From Bradyrhizobium sp. CIAT3101 (GTDB taxonomy: Bacteria > Pseudomonadota > Alphaproteobacteria > Rhizobiales > Xanthobacteraceae), in the NCBI RefSeq assembly GCF_029714945.1, contig NZ_CP121634.1, positions 8,949,001-9,013,000 of the forward strand: 64,000 nt of DNA, read 5' to 3'. The notes under the pieces were generated by a model. The model saw only the letters and a program-made list of their open reading frames with translations. It did not search any database and was not told the DNA's origin. Below, one piece after another: positions 15,797 through 23,827 of this stretch (position 1 is the first letter of the stretch; the number at the start of each line of letters is the position of its first letter). A program made the translations under genes and the position numbers.

Positions 15797-16474
15797 TCAG
15801 CCAAGCTTGTCGATCCAGGCCGCAAGCGTATCGAGCACCTCTGCGAGCGCCTCGTCGTTGGTGCGGCCGGACCTCTTCAGCACGGCGAAGGAGTGATCGC
15901 CGCCTTCGACCTCATGCAATTTCGCCTTCGCGCCGAGCGCCGCGATGACGGGCCTGAGAAGGCCGAGATCGGCGAGCCCATCGCGCGTGCCCTGCAGGAA
16001 CAGCATGGGAATCCCGACATGGGCGAGATGCTCGGCACGCTCCGTCGACGGCTTCTTGTCGGCATGCAGGGGAAAGCCGAGGAAGGCGAGCCCCTTCACA
16101 CCCTGCAGCGGCGCCTTGGCCTGCGCCTGCGAGGTCATGCGCCCGCCGAACGATTTTCCGCCGGCGACGAGCGTCACGCCGCCGCACAGCCGCGCCGCCT
16201 CCGCGACAGCCGCGCGGATCGTGGCATGCGCGACCGCCGGCTGATCGGGACGGCCCTGCTTGTTTTCCATGTAAGGAAAATTGAAGCGGAACGTCGCAAT
16301 GCCTCTGTCTGCGAGGCCAACCGCAATCTTGTCCATCGACGCATGCCGCATGTCGGTACCGGCGCCGTGCGCTAGCACGTAGCACGCGCGCGCATTGTCC
16401 GGCCGCATCAGGATCGCGGAGACCTTGCCGATGCGCTCGATGTCGAGCTTGAGCTCTTGCGTTTTGACAGCCAC
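15797..16474 (-). CDS. Alpha/beta hydrolase, KANL3/Tex30-like family
   Basis: About 225 residues. The fold is read from YVLAHGAGTDMRH (oxyanion region), FRFNFPYMENKQGRPD, the nucleophile elbow VAGGKSFGGRM (Ser in GKSFGG), MLFLQGTRDGLAD (acid) and VEGGDHSFAVLKRSG (histidine). This combination is typical of the small dienelactone-hydrolase-related KANL3/Tex30 group, whose substrates are not established. The GTG at 16474 is preferred because GGGATGG lies 6 bases upstream; a TTG at 16480 is the alternative. It is convergent with the reductase gene, 3 bp apart. Confidence 0.8.
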   Translation of the reverse strand: MAVKTQELKLDIERIGKVSAILMRPDNARACYVLAHGAGTDMRHASMDKIAVGLADRGIATFRFNFPYMENKQGRPDQPAVAHATIRAAVAEAARLCGGVTLVAGGKSFGGRMTSQAQAKAPLQGVKGLAFLGFPLHADKKPSTERAEHLAHVGIPMLFLQGTRDGLADLGLLRPVIAALGAKAKLHEVEGGDHSFAVLKRSGRTNDEALAEVLDTLAAWIDKLG

Positions 16475-16597
16475 AATCAACCATCCCGACAGACGTTACG
16501 GCCGCCTTGGTAGCGTCACCGGCGCAGCCTGAAAACACAATAATTACCGCATCGGACTGGCCTACCAAGCCGGCAAGCCGCATCAACCGAGGTAATC

Positions 16598-17743
16598 ATG
16601 TCCTACCGCTCCTCCTGGATGACCGAAGAGCTCGACGTCTTCCGCGACCAGTTCCGGAAATATCTCGCCAAGGATCTGGCACCGCATGCCGAGAAATGGC
16701 GCGAGCAGAAGATGGTCGACCGCTTCGCCTGGCGCGGGCTCGGCGAGATGGGCGCATTGCTGGCGAGCGTCCCGGAGGAATATGGCGGCCTGGGCGCGAC
16801 CTTCGCCTATGACGCCGCGGTGCTGGACGACCTCGAAAGCACGGTGCCGGAACTGACGACCGGCGTCTCCGTGCACAGCGCCATCGTCGCGCATTACATT
16901 CTCAACTACGGCTCGGAGGAGCAGAAGAAGCGCTGGCTGCCGAAAATGGCCTCGGGCGAAATGGTCGGCGCCGTCGCCATGACCGAGCCCGGCACCGGTT
17001 CGGACCTTCAAGCCGTCAAGACAACGGCGAAGAAGCAGGGCAATTCCTACGTCATCAACGGCCAGAAGACTTTCATTACCAACGGCCAGGCCGCCGACCT
17101 CGTCATCGTGGTCGCGCGCACCGGCGAGGCCGGCGCCAAGGGCATCTCGCTGCTCGTGGTCGAGACCGCAGGCGCCGACGGCTACAAGCGCGGGCGCAAC
17201 CTCGACAAGATCGGCCTGCACGCCTCCGACACGTCGGAGCTGTTCTTCGACAACGTCACGGTGCCGCCGGAAAACCTGCTCGGCAAAGAGGAGGGCCAGG
17301 GCTTTGTCCAGCTGATGCAGCAATTGCCGCAGGAGCGCCTCGCGCTCGCGGTCGGCGCCGTCGCCGCGATGGAGCGCGCCGTCAAGCTCACCGTCGACTA
17401 CACCAAGGAACGGAAAGCATTCGGCAAGCCGCTGATGGATTTCCAGAACACCGCCTTCACGCTCGCCGAGCGCAAGACGGAGGCGATGATCGCGCGCGTC
17501 TTCGTCGACTGGTGCATCGAGCAATTGGTCGCAGGCGACCTCGACACCGTCACCGCGTCGATGGCGAAATACTGGTGCTCGGACAAGCAGGTCCAGACCG
17601 CCGATGAATGCCTCCAGCTGTTCGGCGGCTACGGCTACATGCAGGAATATCCGATCTCGCGCATCTTCATCGATTCCCGCATCCAGAAGATCTATGGCGG
17701 CACCAACGAGATCATGAAGCTGCTGATCGCGAGATCCTTATAG
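16598..17743 (+). CDS. Acyl-CoA dehydrogenase, long-chain (ACADL) type
   Basis: A 381-residue FAD enzyme that oxidises acyl-CoA to trans-2-enoyl-CoA. Signatures are VGAVAMTEPGTGSDLQ (FAD contact), KTFITNGQAADLVIVVARTG and GGYGYMQEYPISRIF. The C-terminal motif is IYGGTNEIMK, with Gly where medium-chain enzymes carry the catalytic Glu. The base is instead likely Glu259 in LPQERLALAVGAVAAME, aligned by eye with the LCAD catalytic Glu. This places it with LCAD-like or isovaleryl-CoA-like enzymes. It has its own promoter region and is not in an operon with the flanking genes. Confidence 0.9.
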   Translation: MSYRSSWMTEELDVFRDQFRKYLAKDLAPHAEKWREQKMVDRFAWRGLGEMGALLASVPEEYGGLGATFAYDAAVLDDLESTVPELTTGVSVHSAIVAHYILNYGSEEQKKRWLPKMASGEMVGAVAMTEPGTGSDLQAVKTTAKKQGNSYVINGQKTFITNGQAADLVIVVARTGEAGAKGISLLVVETAGADGYKRGRNLDKIGLHASDTSELFFDNVTVPPENLLGKEEGQGFVQLMQQLPQERLALAVGAVAAMERAVKLTVDYTKERKAFGKPLMDFQNTAFTLAERKTEAMIARVFVDWCIEQLVAGDLDTVTASMAKYWCSDKQVQTADECLQLFGGYGYMQEYPISRIFIDSRIQKIYGGTNEIMKLLIARSL

Positions 17744-17776
17744 TCAGGTCGCTTCAGAGCTTACCTCGCCCCGGTG

Positions 17777-18648
17777 CTACCGCGCCCGCCAGTCACCCGG
17801 GCGGCAACCAAAACGCTGCTTGAAGCGCCGCGTGAAATGGGAGAGATCCGAAAAGCCCCAGTCGAACGCAATGGCACCGATCGCGCGGCCGCCCAGCGCC
17901 GAATCCTTCAGGTCCGCCGCCGCGCCCACGAGGCGGCGATCCATCACATAGTCCGAAAACGTCGTGCCCGAGCGCTCGAACAGCTTGTGGACATAGCGCT
18001 CGCTGATGCCGACCGCGCCCGCGAGCGGCGCGACAGGCTGAGCGCAACGAGATCGAGCAGCACGTCGAACAGCCGAACACTGTCCTCCTCCGCCATCCGC
18101 AACGCGCCGGCATTCAGGGAACGCGCGGTCTCGACGATGAGATGGCCGACATGCGGATCGTCGGACACGCGCTCGGCCCTGAAATCGAACGAGGGCGGCA
18201 GCCGGTCACGCAAGGCACGCGACGGCACCCAGAACGAAGCGACCTCCAGCGTCGGACCGCGATCGTGCAACAACGTCACCTCGCGATCGCTGTCGACGAT
18301 GCCGACCTGGCCCCGCGACAGGCTGACCTCGCGGCCATCCTGAAGCATGCGGCAGCGCCCGGCGAGCTTGAAGTTGAGATAGAAGCAGCTCTCGCGCGAC
18401 GCCGCGATGTCGGCACGTGAACGATTCACGGTGTGCTCGGGAAACACCACCCGGTTGATCGCTCCGGCACCCAGGGCGATCGTCTCCACCTTGGCCGGGA
18501 AGCGTGATGTCGTCGCCGATTCCGGCGTCAGGTTCATGAAGGCCTGGCAGATCGCCTCGCGGTAATAGGAAAACTGCTCGTCCGGCCGGGTCTCCGCGGT
18601 GTTCCAGACGACGTATCGCGGCCGGCTCGTGGAATTGACCTGCTGCAT
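17777..18648 (-). pseudogene. AraC-family regulator broken by a frameshift near the HTH
   Basis: From the ATG at 18648 the frame encodes an AraC-type ligand-binding domain (for example MLQDGREVSLSRGQVGIVDS and TLEVASFWVPSRALRDRLPP) down to LLDLVALSLS, then runs into a nonsense tail ending near 17944. The expected double HTH is in another frame: VGISERYVHKLFERSGTTFS, then AIGAIAFDWGFSDLSHFTRR and FKQRFGCRPGDWRAR, ending at TAG 17779-17777. Adding one base between about 18010 and 18045 would restore a normal 290-residue protein. So it is either a real one-base deletion or a sequencing error. It is divergent from the hydrolase at 18807, its probable former target. Confidence 0.85.
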
Positions 18649-18806
18649 CGGTTCACTCCGAGACCAATCCGGTTCACTTCCAGCCAAGCGGAAAACGGCC
18701 AGCCGGTTCACACTTCGCACAACAAGAATTGTCCGCCGCGCCTCGCGAGCGCCGCAAAAGACCCCATCCATGCCGATCTAACCACATCCTGCGGAGAAGC
18801 CACAAC

Positions 18807-19532
18807 ATGTCGACCTACGTTCTCGTCCACGGCGCCTGGCACACCGGTGCCGAGTTCGAGCCCGTCGCGGCCCCGATCCGCGCCGCCGGCCATCAGGTCT
18901 ACCTCCCGACGATCAAGGGCAACCGCCCGGGCGACGCCAAGACGACGGGGTTAAAGGAGGCGATCCAGTCGATCGCCGACTATCTTGCCGAGAACAATCT
19001 GAAAGACGTCATTCTGCTCGGCCATTCCTATGGCGGCATGATCATCACCGGCGTCGCCGACCTCGCACCCGAGCGGATTCGCCGGTTGGTCTATTGGAAC
19101 GCCTTCGTGCCCAACAACGGCGAATGCCTCAACGACATGGTGCCGCCGCACTATATCGGGCTGTTCGATGCGATCGCGGCCGAACGCGGCGATGGCTCGG
19201 TGGTGCTGCCTTTCCCGATCTGGCGCGAGGCCTTCATCAACGATGCGGACGCCGAGACGGCGCAGCGCGCCTATGACGTGCTCAATCCGCATCCGCTGGC
19301 GACCTTCACCGACAAGATCGTGCTCAAGGCCAATCCGGCCGAGATGCAACTGGCAAAGTCCTACATCAACTGCACAGAGGACACCGCGTTGCCGCACAGC
19401 TATGGCTGGCATCCGCGGCTGTCGGAGAAGCTCGGCCTGTTCCGCCTGGTGCAGGTGCCGGGAAGCCACGAGCTGTGCTTCTCCGATCCGGCACGCCTTG
19501 CCAGGGCGATCATGGAAGCGGGGCGCGACTAG
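18807..19532 (+). CDS. Alpha/beta hydrolase, EstC/salicylate-esterase-like
   Basis: A 241-residue cytosolic esterase-type protein. It starts MSTYVLVHGAWHTGAEFEPV (oxyanion HGAWH), has the nucleophile motif ILLGHSYGGMII, a lid region around residues 110-180 and a terminal histidine in VPGSHELCFSDP. This pattern is shared with the EstC/plant methylesterase-like branch of alpha/beta hydrolases, which cleave small esters. GCGGAGAAG precedes the ATG. The gene is divergent from the frameshifted AraC gene (158 bp gap) and would have been its natural target. The substrate is unknown. Confidence 0.85.
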   Translation: MSTYVLVHGAWHTGAEFEPVAAPIRAAGHQVYLPTIKGNRPGDAKTTGLKEAIQSIADYLAENNLKDVILLGHSYGGMIITGVADLAPERIRRLVYWNAFVPNNGECLNDMVPPHYIGLFDAIAAERGDGSVVLPFPIWREAFINDADAETAQRAYDVLNPHPLATFTDKIVLKANPAEMQLAKSYINCTEDTALPHSYGWHPRLSEKLGLFRLVQVPGSHELCFSDPARLARAIMEAGRD

Positions 19533-19540
19533 CGCGCACG

Positions 19541-20425
19541 CTATCTCATCCGCTTGTCGGCGGCGACGAAGTCGATGAAGGTTCTCACCTTCGCGGAGAG
19601 GTATTTGCGGCTCGGATAGACCGCGAACAGCTTTCCGACGAAGATGATGTGCTCGGGCATGACGTGTTCGAGACGCCCGGTGGCGATGTCGTCGGTGACC
19701 AGCCATTTCGGCAGGAACGCGAGACCCATTCCTTCCAGCGCGGCCATGTGCAGCAGCGTTTCATTGCCGCTGCGCAGCACCGGATTGAGCTTGATGGTCT
19801 CCGTGCCGTGCTCGCCGGCGAAAGAGAAGCTCTCGCCGGGATAAAGTGCGTAATGCAACAGCGCCTGGCCGGCGATGTCGGCCGGCTTGGTTGGGCGCCC
19901 GGCGCGTTTGAGGTAGGCGGGCGCTGCAACCATGTAGAATGGCACGTTGGTGATCGGACGCGCGATCAGCGACTCGTCCGGCGCACCGGTCGCGCGCAGC
20001 GCGAGATCGAATCCCTCCTCGACCAGATTGACCAGACGCCCACTGAGATCGACGTCCAGGCACACTTCCGGGTAGCGCGCCTGATAGTCGGCGAGGATGC
20101 GCGTGAACATCGTGTTTGCCATCCACACCGGCGCGGTCAGCCGCAGCGTGCCGCGGGGAACGACGGTCGCCTTGCTGACGGCGGCTTCGACCTCGTCGAG
20201 CGAGTCCAGCATCTGCCGGGCCTGCTCGAAATAGAGTGTGCCGCTCTCGCTCAGGCTGACGCGCCGGCTGGTCCGGTTGAGCAGCCGCGTGCCCAGCCGC
20301 TTCTCGAGCTGCATCACGTGCTTGCTCGCCATGGCGGGCGATATGCGCAGGCGTTCGGCGGCGGCCGCAAAGCTCTTCAGCTCCGCAACCAGGCAAAACA
20401 CCCTCATGCTGACCAGGGAATCCAT
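19541..20425 (-). CDS. LysR-family transcriptional regulator
   Basis: A 294-residue LysR protein with the HTH in FCLVAELKSFAAAAERLRIS followed by PAMASKHVMQLEKRLGTRLL and NRTSRRVSLSESG. The effector domain includes TVVPRGTLRLTAPVWMANTM and EEGFDLALRATGAPDESLIA, like the large CrgA/AaeR-type subgroup. Starting at ATG 20425 gives the usual family N-terminus (MDSLVSMRVF); a GTG at 20455 is also possible, and neither has a clear ribosome site. It is divergent from the DoxX-DsrE-TlpA genes and probably controls them through the repeats at 20473-20500. Confidence 0.88.
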   Translation of the reverse strand: MDSLVSMRVFCLVAELKSFAAAAERLRISPAMASKHVMQLEKRLGTRLLNRTSRRVSLSESGTLYFEQARQMLDSLDEVEAAVSKATVVPRGTLRLTAPVWMANTMFTRILADYQARYPEVCLDVDLSGRLVNLVEEGFDLALRATGAPDESLIARPITNVPFYMVAAPAYLKRAGRPTKPADIAGQALLHYALYPGESFSFAGEHGTETIKLNPVLRSGNETLLHMAALEGMGLAFLPKWLVTDDIATGRLEHVMPEHIIFVGKLFAVYPSRKYLSAKVRTFIDFVAADKRMR

Positions 20426-20472
20426 CAGATCATCAACATTCAGGAAATGAACCACTGCCGGAACATATAATG

Positions 20473-20500
20473 ATCAAATGAATGGAAACCATCAAATGGT
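20473..20500. promoter_or_regulatory. Probable LysR binding region before doxX-like gene
   Basis: ATCAAATG occurs twice, at 20473-20480 and 20491-20498. The second copy lies inside a perfect palindrome ACCATCAAATGGT (20488-20500, three-base centre). The cluster sits between a LysR gene and the divergent DoxX gene, 28 bases before the DoxX ATG. Binding is inferred from position only. Confidence 0.45.
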
Positions 20501-20528
20501 GGCAACCCGCTCATTTTGGAGAACCACC

Positions 20529-20957
20529 ATGTCCATCACCGCTCTTGAAACCCCCACCTCCGGCCGCGCCCTTCGCATCGGCCTCTGGGCCGCGCAGATC
20601 CTCATCGCCTTCGCCTTCATCGGGGCGGGGCTGGTCAAGCTGACCACGCCCATTCCGCAGTTGGCCGCGATGATGCCCTGGGCCGGCCAGTATTCCGAAA
20701 CCTTCGTTCGCTCCATCGCGCTGATCGATCTCGCCGGCGGGATCGGCATCATCCTGCCCGCCCTGACGCGGATCCTGCCGCGACTGACGGTGCTCGCGGC
20801 GCTCGGCTGCTCCGTGTTGCAGGTGTTTGCTCTGATCTTCCACATCTCGCGCGGCGAGGCCGAGGTCACGCCTTTGAACGTGGTCCTCCTGGCGCTCAGC
20901 CTGTTCGTGCTGTGGGGACGCAACAGCAAGGCGCCGATCGCGCCGCGCCAGTTCTGA
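20529..20957 (+). CDS. DoxX-like membrane protein
   Basis: A 142-residue protein with four predicted membrane helices (GLWAAQILIAFAFIGAGLVK, SIALIDLAGGIGIILPALTR, LTVLAALGCSVLQVFALIF, VVLLALSLFVLWG). Size, the GLVKL after helix 1 and the second-helix glycine pattern fit the DoxX_2/DoxX family. Relatives include the DoxD subunit of thiosulfate:quinone oxidoreductase, but most members are uncharacterised. GGAG at 20518-20521 supports ATG 20529. It begins a tight cluster with an exported DsrE-like and an exported TlpA-like protein, suggesting an envelope redox or sulfur task. Confidence 0.8.
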   Translation: MSITALETPTSGRALRIGLWAAQILIAFAFIGAGLVKLTTPIPQLAAMMPWAGQYSETFVRSIALIDLAGGIGIILPALTRILPRLTVLAALGCSVLQVFALIFHISRGEAEVTPLNVVLLALSLFVLWGRNSKAPIAPRQF

Positions 20958-20977
20958 CCCGCGGAAATACCGCGGTC

Positions 20978-21439
20978 ATGATCTCTGGCAATGGATGGTC
21001 CCGCAGGGGCCTGCTCGCCGGCAGCGCGATCCTCACGGCCGGCGGCGCCGCCGCGGCCAGGGAGGATCGCCTCGCGGACGGCGTCGTGATCCTGATCGAC
21101 AGCAACGAACCTTACGTGATGGGACACGCGATCAGCTACTCGGCCAATCTCGCAAAGCACTTTGCCGACAAGGGCGCGCGGTTGCTGATCGAGGTCGTCG
21201 CCAACGGCAAGGGTATCGACGTCTTCAGGGCCGACAAGACGCCGCTGGTCGAGCCGCTGGCGATGCTGCGGCAGTCGCTGCCCAACCTCACCTACAGCAT
21301 GTGCGCATCGTCAAAGGCGATCGCGGAAGCCAAGGAGCAGGTCTCGATTCCGCTGATACCGGGCGCGAGCCTCGTCCCCTTCGGCATCGGACGCGTCGTC
21401 GATCTGCAACTCAAGGGTTTTGCCTATATCCATGCGTGA
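20978..21439 (+). CDS. Exported DsrE/DsrF-like protein with Tat signal
   Basis: A 153-residue protein. The N-terminus SRRGLLAGSAILTAGGAAAA is a twin-arginine signal, so the folded domain is exported. The mature part shows a DsrE-fold pattern: GVVILIDSNEP, a helix with SYSANLAKHFADKGARLL, VVANGKGIDVF, and YSMCASSKAIAEAK, whose single cysteine sits where sulfur-carrier DsrE/TusD proteins have theirs. It ends GFAYIHA. DsrE-like proteins carry persulfide sulfur in the cytoplasm; an exported version is less usual. It starts 21 bp after the DoxX stop and overlaps the TlpA gene by 8 bp. Confidence 0.78.
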   Translation: MISGNGWSRRGLLAGSAILTAGGAAAAREDRLADGVVILIDSNEPYVMGHAISYSANLAKHFADKGARLLIEVVANGKGIDVFRADKTPLVEPLAMLRQSLPNLTYSMCASSKAIAEAKEQVSIPLIPGASLVPFGIGRVVDLQLKGFAYIHA

Positions 21440-22016
21440 AAGACCTCGTGCGTTATCCCGGCGATCGCTCCTGATCGCCGGGCCGGCGCTTTTCGCTTCC
21501 GCGCCCGCGATCCGTGCGCAGGACAGCTGGCCACCGGTGTTCGAGGCCGGACGCAGCCAGTTCACAGTCGTGCGGCCGCGCGCGGCGATGCCGCAACTCA
21601 GGCTTCAGGATCCGAACGGCCGGGATGCCGTGGTGACTGCGAAGCCGGGCCGCATCACCCTGATCAACTTCTGGGCGACCTGGTGCGCAGCCTGCCGGCT
21701 CGATCTGCCGACGCTGGCGCGCCTTGCGGGATCGCGGCCCGATCGGCTCGACATCGTCGCGATCTGCACCGACACCAGGGATCTGCGCAAGATCCGCGCC
21801 TTTCTCGGCAGCCTCGCCGTGCAAAACCTCGCCTGCTATGTCGATGCCTACGGCGCAGCGGCGCAAGCATCGACCGAGATGTTCTCGATCGTCGGCATGC
21901 CCATCACCTATCTGGTCGGGACGAGCAGCCGCGTCGAGGGATACATCGCAGGCGCGCCCGAGTGGCTCTCGCCCGCGGGCGCGCGCCTGCTGCAATTCTA
22001 TCGCGAGCAAGCCTAG
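21432..22016 (+). CDS. Exported TlpA-like thiol-disulfide oxidoreductase with Tat signal
   Basis: A 194-residue thioredoxin-fold protein. It has a twin-arginine signal (SRRSLLIAGPALFASAPAIR) and the redox motif WCAAC inside TLINFWATWCAACRLDLPTL, with the cis-proline loop GMPITYLVG. It would act in the periplasm, reducing or oxidising a thiol partner, possibly the cysteine of the DsrE-like protein encoded just upstream. The ATG at 21432 overlaps the DsrE-like stop by 8 bp, so the two are translationally coupled. TlpA relatives serve cytochrome oxidase copper-centre assembly, and a role like that cannot be excluded, but the neighbours argue for a local partner. Confidence 0.85.
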   Translation: MRERPRALSRRSLLIAGPALFASAPAIRAQDSWPPVFEAGRSQFTVVRPRAAMPQLRLQDPNGRDAVVTAKPGRITLINFWATWCAACRLDLPTLARLAGSRPDRLDIVAICTDTRDLRKIRAFLGSLAVQNLACYVDAYGAAAQASTEMFSIVGMPITYLVGTSSRVEGYIAGAPEWLSPAGARLLQFYREQA

Positions 22017-22180
22017 ACCGAGCCAGCCTGCCGTCGCGCCACCGGTTCCGATGGCCCCTGCCCGACCGCAAACGAAGTCGGATTTGCGAGACAACCGTCA
22101 TTGCAAGGCAGGGCAGCAAACCATACGCTGCCCGCCATCGGCAGCCGCCGTCTGGTCTGCTTGCATCGGGAGAATTGCGA

Positions 22181-23791
22181 ATGGTTCACGTCTCGCGACG
22201 GAAACTGCTTCAGCTTGCGGCTGTTACACCATCGGCACTTACCGCTGCCTGGACGTCGGCTGCATCGGCTGCGACCGGAAAGAAGATCCTGACTGCAGTG
22301 ATGCAATCGGACCTTCGCGTCACCGACCCCGGCTTCACGACGGCCATCATCACCCGCGACCATGGCTACATGGTCTACGATACGCTGCTCGGCATCGATT
22401 CCACCTTCAAGGTGCGGCCGCAGATGGCCGACTGGACGGTGTCCACGGACGGGCTGACCTACACCTTCACCCTGCGCGACGGCCTGAAATGGCATGACGG
22501 CGCGCCGGTGACGGCGGAGGATTGCGTCGCCTCGCTGAAGCGCTGGGGCACGAGCGTCGACGGCATGGCGCGCAAGCTGATGGACTTCACGGCCGGCATC
22601 GAGGCCGCGGACGCCAGGACGATCGTCCTCAAGCTGAAAGAGCCTTACGGCCTGGTGCTGGAGACGATCGCCAAGCCATCGTCGATCTGCGCCTTCATGA
22701 TGCCCAAGCGGCTTGCGGAGACCCCGATCACCAAGCAGATTCCCGAGCAGATCGGCTCCGGCCCGTTCAAATTCGTCGCGGGCGAATTCCAACCCGGCGT
22801 GAAAGCCGTCTACGAGAAGAACACCGACTATGTGCCGCGCAAGGAGCCGGCCGAATGGACATCGGGCGGCAAGGTGGTGAAAGTCGACCGGGTCGAATGG
22901 ATCACGATGCCGGACGCGCAGACCGCGCTCAACGCGCTGCAATCGGGTGATGTCGATTTCGTCGAAACGCCGCCCTTCGACATGCTGCCCGCGCTCGAAT
23001 CCAATCCGGATGTCAACGTGACCATCCTGAACAAGTTCGGCTTCCAATCGTTCGGCCGGATGAACTTCCTGCATCCGCCGTTCGATAATGTGAAGATTCG
23101 CCGCGCCGCGCTGCTCGCGATCAACCAGAAGGACGTGCTCGACGCCCAGATCGGCAATCCCAAATACTACAAGCTCTGCGGCGCATTCTTCATCTGCGAT
23201 ACGCCGCTGGCCAGCGACGCCGGCGGCGAGACCCTGATCAAGGGCAACGGCATGGCGGACGCCAAGAAGGCCCTGGCCGAATCCGGCTATGACGGCACGC
23301 CCGTGGTGATCCTGGCGCCAGGCGACCAGATCCTGCTGAAAGCGCAGCCGATCGTGGTTGCGCAGCTCCTGCGCGAGGCCGGCTTCAAGGTCGACCTTCA
23401 GGCGATGGACTGGCAGACCGTGGTGACCCGCCGCGCCAACCAGAAGTCACCGAAGGAAGGTGGCTGGAACATGTTCTTCACATACCAGGGCGCCGCCGAT
23501 TCGATGAACCCGCTCGTCAATGGCGCGATGGTCGGCAAGGGCAAGGAGGGTGGCTGGTTCGGCTGGTCCGAGGACCCCAAGCTCGAAGAGCTGCGCGACG
23601 CCTTTGCCCGCGCCGCCTCACCGGAAGAGCGGAAGAAGATCGCTTTCGACGTCCAGAAGGAGGCCTACGATCAGGTGATCTACGTCCCGCTCGGCCAATT
23701 CCAGGCGCCGAGCGCATGGCGCAAATCGCTCACCGGCGTCATCGACGGCCCGGCGACGCCGATGTTCTGGAATGTGGACAAGAACGAGTAG
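22181..23791 (+). CDS. Peptide/nickel-type ABC transporter substrate-binding protein
   Basis: A 536-residue exported protein of the DppA/OppA family (SBP_bac_5). It has a Tat-like signal (SRRKLLQLAAVTPSALTAAW). The mature part contains YTFTLRDGLKWHDGAPVTAE, the family hallmark, and RINF-type features such as RRAALLAINQKDVL. These proteins bind oligopeptides, opines or other small molecules in the periplasm. GGGAG lies before ATG 22181. No permease or ATPase genes follow, so it is an orphan binding protein or pairs with transporters elsewhere. The next gene is a convergent amidohydrolase whose substrate may be the same kind of compound. Confidence 0.88.
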   Translation: MVHVSRRKLLQLAAVTPSALTAAWTSAASAATGKKILTAVMQSDLRVTDPGFTTAIITRDHGYMVYDTLLGIDSTFKVRPQMADWTVSTDGLTYTFTLRDGLKWHDGAPVTAEDCVASLKRWGTSVDGMARKLMDFTAGIEAADARTIVLKLKEPYGLVLETIAKPSSICAFMMPKRLAETPITKQIPEQIGSGPFKFVAGEFQPGVKAVYEKNTDYVPRKEPAEWTSGGKVVKVDRVEWITMPDAQTALNALQSGDVDFVETPPFDMLPALESNPDVNVTILNKFGFQSFGRMNFLHPPFDNVKIRRAALLAINQKDVLDAQIGNPKYYKLCGAFFICDTPLASDAGGETLIKGNGMADAKKALAESGYDGTPVVILAPGDQILLKAQPIVVAQLLREAGFKVDLQAMDWQTVVTRRANQKSPKEGGWNMFFTYQGAADSMNPLVNGAMVGKGKEGGWFGWSEDPKLEELRDAFARAASPEERKKIAFDVQKEAYDQVIYVPLGQFQAPSAWRKSLTGVIDGPATPMFWNVDKNE

Positions 23792-23827
23792 CTTCCTCTC
23801 CCCGTTCTTACGGGAAGGGGCGAAGCC

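Noticed and set aside
23801..23814. CCCGT-TCTT-ACGGG after the peptide-type binding protein
   Set aside because: A 5-bp stem without a T-run; could be a worn palindromic element or a weak terminator, but support is too thin.
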